NCBI GenBank assembly: GCA_045403145.1
Contig: JAXIPA010000043.1
Location: 1-5,641, forward strand
Reading direction: 5' to 3'
DNA length: 5,641 nt
Source of the DNA: JAJYKN01 sp045403145
Lineage (GTDB): Bacteria; Nitrospirota; UBA9217
Shown: piece by piece, positions 5,178 through 5,641 of the stretch
How the letters are laid out: each line of letters opens with the position of its first letter
Numbering within the stretch: the stretch's first letter is position 1
Program-made: the position numbers and the translations under genes
Notes under the pieces: model-generated
What the model saw: the letters and a program-made list of their open reading frames with translations, nothing else
Database searches by the model: none
Told to the model about the DNA's origin: nothing

Positions 5178-5641
5178 TCATCGTTTCCAGTCCTTTTCCT
5201 CCCTCAGGTAGACCGTCCGGTGCGGGAACGGGATCTCGATGCCTTCCTCTCTGAAACGCTTGAAGATTCTCTTCCGGAGTTCGTGCTGGACAAGATGCTG
5301 GTCGGTGAATTCCCGCACCTGGCAGACGAGGGTGAAGTCCAGCGAGCTGTCGCCGAACCCTGGAATGAACCGCACGGAAGGTTCGGGGTCCCCCAGCAGC
5401 CCCGGGATTTCTCCGATGCCCTTCTTCGCTTCACCGAGGAGGATTGCCTCCACCCGCTCGGGCTCAGACGAGTAGCTCACGCCGATGGGGATAAGAATCG
5501 CCATCCTCTTTTCCGGCAGATAGTAATTGGTGACAACGCTCTGGGCGAGCTTGCTGTTCGGGATCACGACCATATTGTTCGGGAGCATCCGTATCCTCGA
5601 TGTCCTCCAGGTGATGTCGTCAACGAACCCTTCCTGCCCGG
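5178..5641 (-). CDS. Mechanosensitive ion channel (MscS family), C-terminal part
   Basis: The gene enters from the right edge; its N-terminus, including the pore helices, is outside the window. 153 residues are visible in the frame ending at TGA 5178-5180. The first residues GQEGFVDDITWRTSRIR and then LPNNMVVIPNSKLAQSVVTN are the signature of the MscS beta-domain (V.dI.wR.T.ir......vviPNs.l). The soluble alpha/beta domain follows, with IPIGVSYSSEPERVEAIL, VRFIPGFGDSSLDFTLVCQV and the usual end, LRKRIFKRFREEGIEIPFP and RTVYL. In the family this protein forms a heptameric channel in the inner membrane that opens under tension and releases solutes during osmotic downshock. The Met at 5588 is internal, since homology continues upstream of it. 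What lies upstream is unknown. It is in the same orientation as the YihY gene, so both may act at the membrane, but a functional link is not shown. Confidence 0.92.
   Translation of the reverse strand, partial: GQEGFVDDITWRTSRIRMLPNNMVVIPNSKLAQSVVTNYYLPEKRMAILIPIGVSYSSEPERVEAILLGEAKKGIGEIPGLLGDPEPSVRFIPGFGDSSLDFTLVCQVREFTDQHLVQHELRKRIFKRFREEGIEIPFPHRTVYLREEKDWKR

Overview
The window looks like a bacterial chromosome segment, most likely from a Gram-negative. This rests on an MscS-type channel, a YihY/BrkB-family membrane protein, a stand-alone receiver protein, Shine-Dalgarno sites and sigma70-like promoters. Taxonomy cannot be fixed from the sequence; the mixture would fit a delta-proteobacterial or Nitrospirota-like genome, but that is a guess. 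The right two thirds is fairly GC-rich with intact genes. The left third is a patchwork: a GC-rich RibD/DHFR-like gene, then an AT-richer toxin-antitoxin island, then a dyad-rich spacer.

Layout. (1) 1-111: a hairpin ending in a GTTAGCC box, resembling the right half of an integron attC site, just before the RBS of (2) a RibD-C/DHFR-fold reductase (112-660, +). (3) 661-866: AT-rich spacer with a very good sigma70 promoter and an inverted repeat that could be an autoregulatory operator. (4) 867-1355, +: an antitoxin of the addiction-module component family, overlapping by ATGA a RelE/ParE-type toxin whose reading frame is broken near 1145-1151. (5) 1356-1527: a nested set of inverted repeats. 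(6) 1528-1724, +: a small two-helix membrane protein gene, also broken by a frameshift. (7) 1737-2918, +: a 393-residue six-hairpin (alpha/alpha)6 glycosidase-like protein. (8) 2919-3218: AT-rich leader with a possible promoter. (9) 3219-3614, +: a single-domain CheY-like receiver. (10) 3675-5042, -: a YihY/UPF0761 membrane protein with a C-terminal extension. (11) 5178 to the right edge, -: the C-terminal part of an MscS-family channel whose N-terminus lies outside the window.

How they work together. Only two local units are supported: the toxin-antitoxin pair with its own promoter, and possibly the small membrane gene coupled to the glycosidase-like gene (12 nt gap, no visible Shine-Dalgarno). 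The receiver converges on the YihY gene. MscS and YihY lie in the same direction 135 nt apart, but YihY may have its own extended -10 promoter. No clearly new multi-gene system is visible. The points most worth a second look are the attC-like hairpin, the dyad element at 1378-1475, and the two frame-broken small genes that lie close together while every larger gene is intact.
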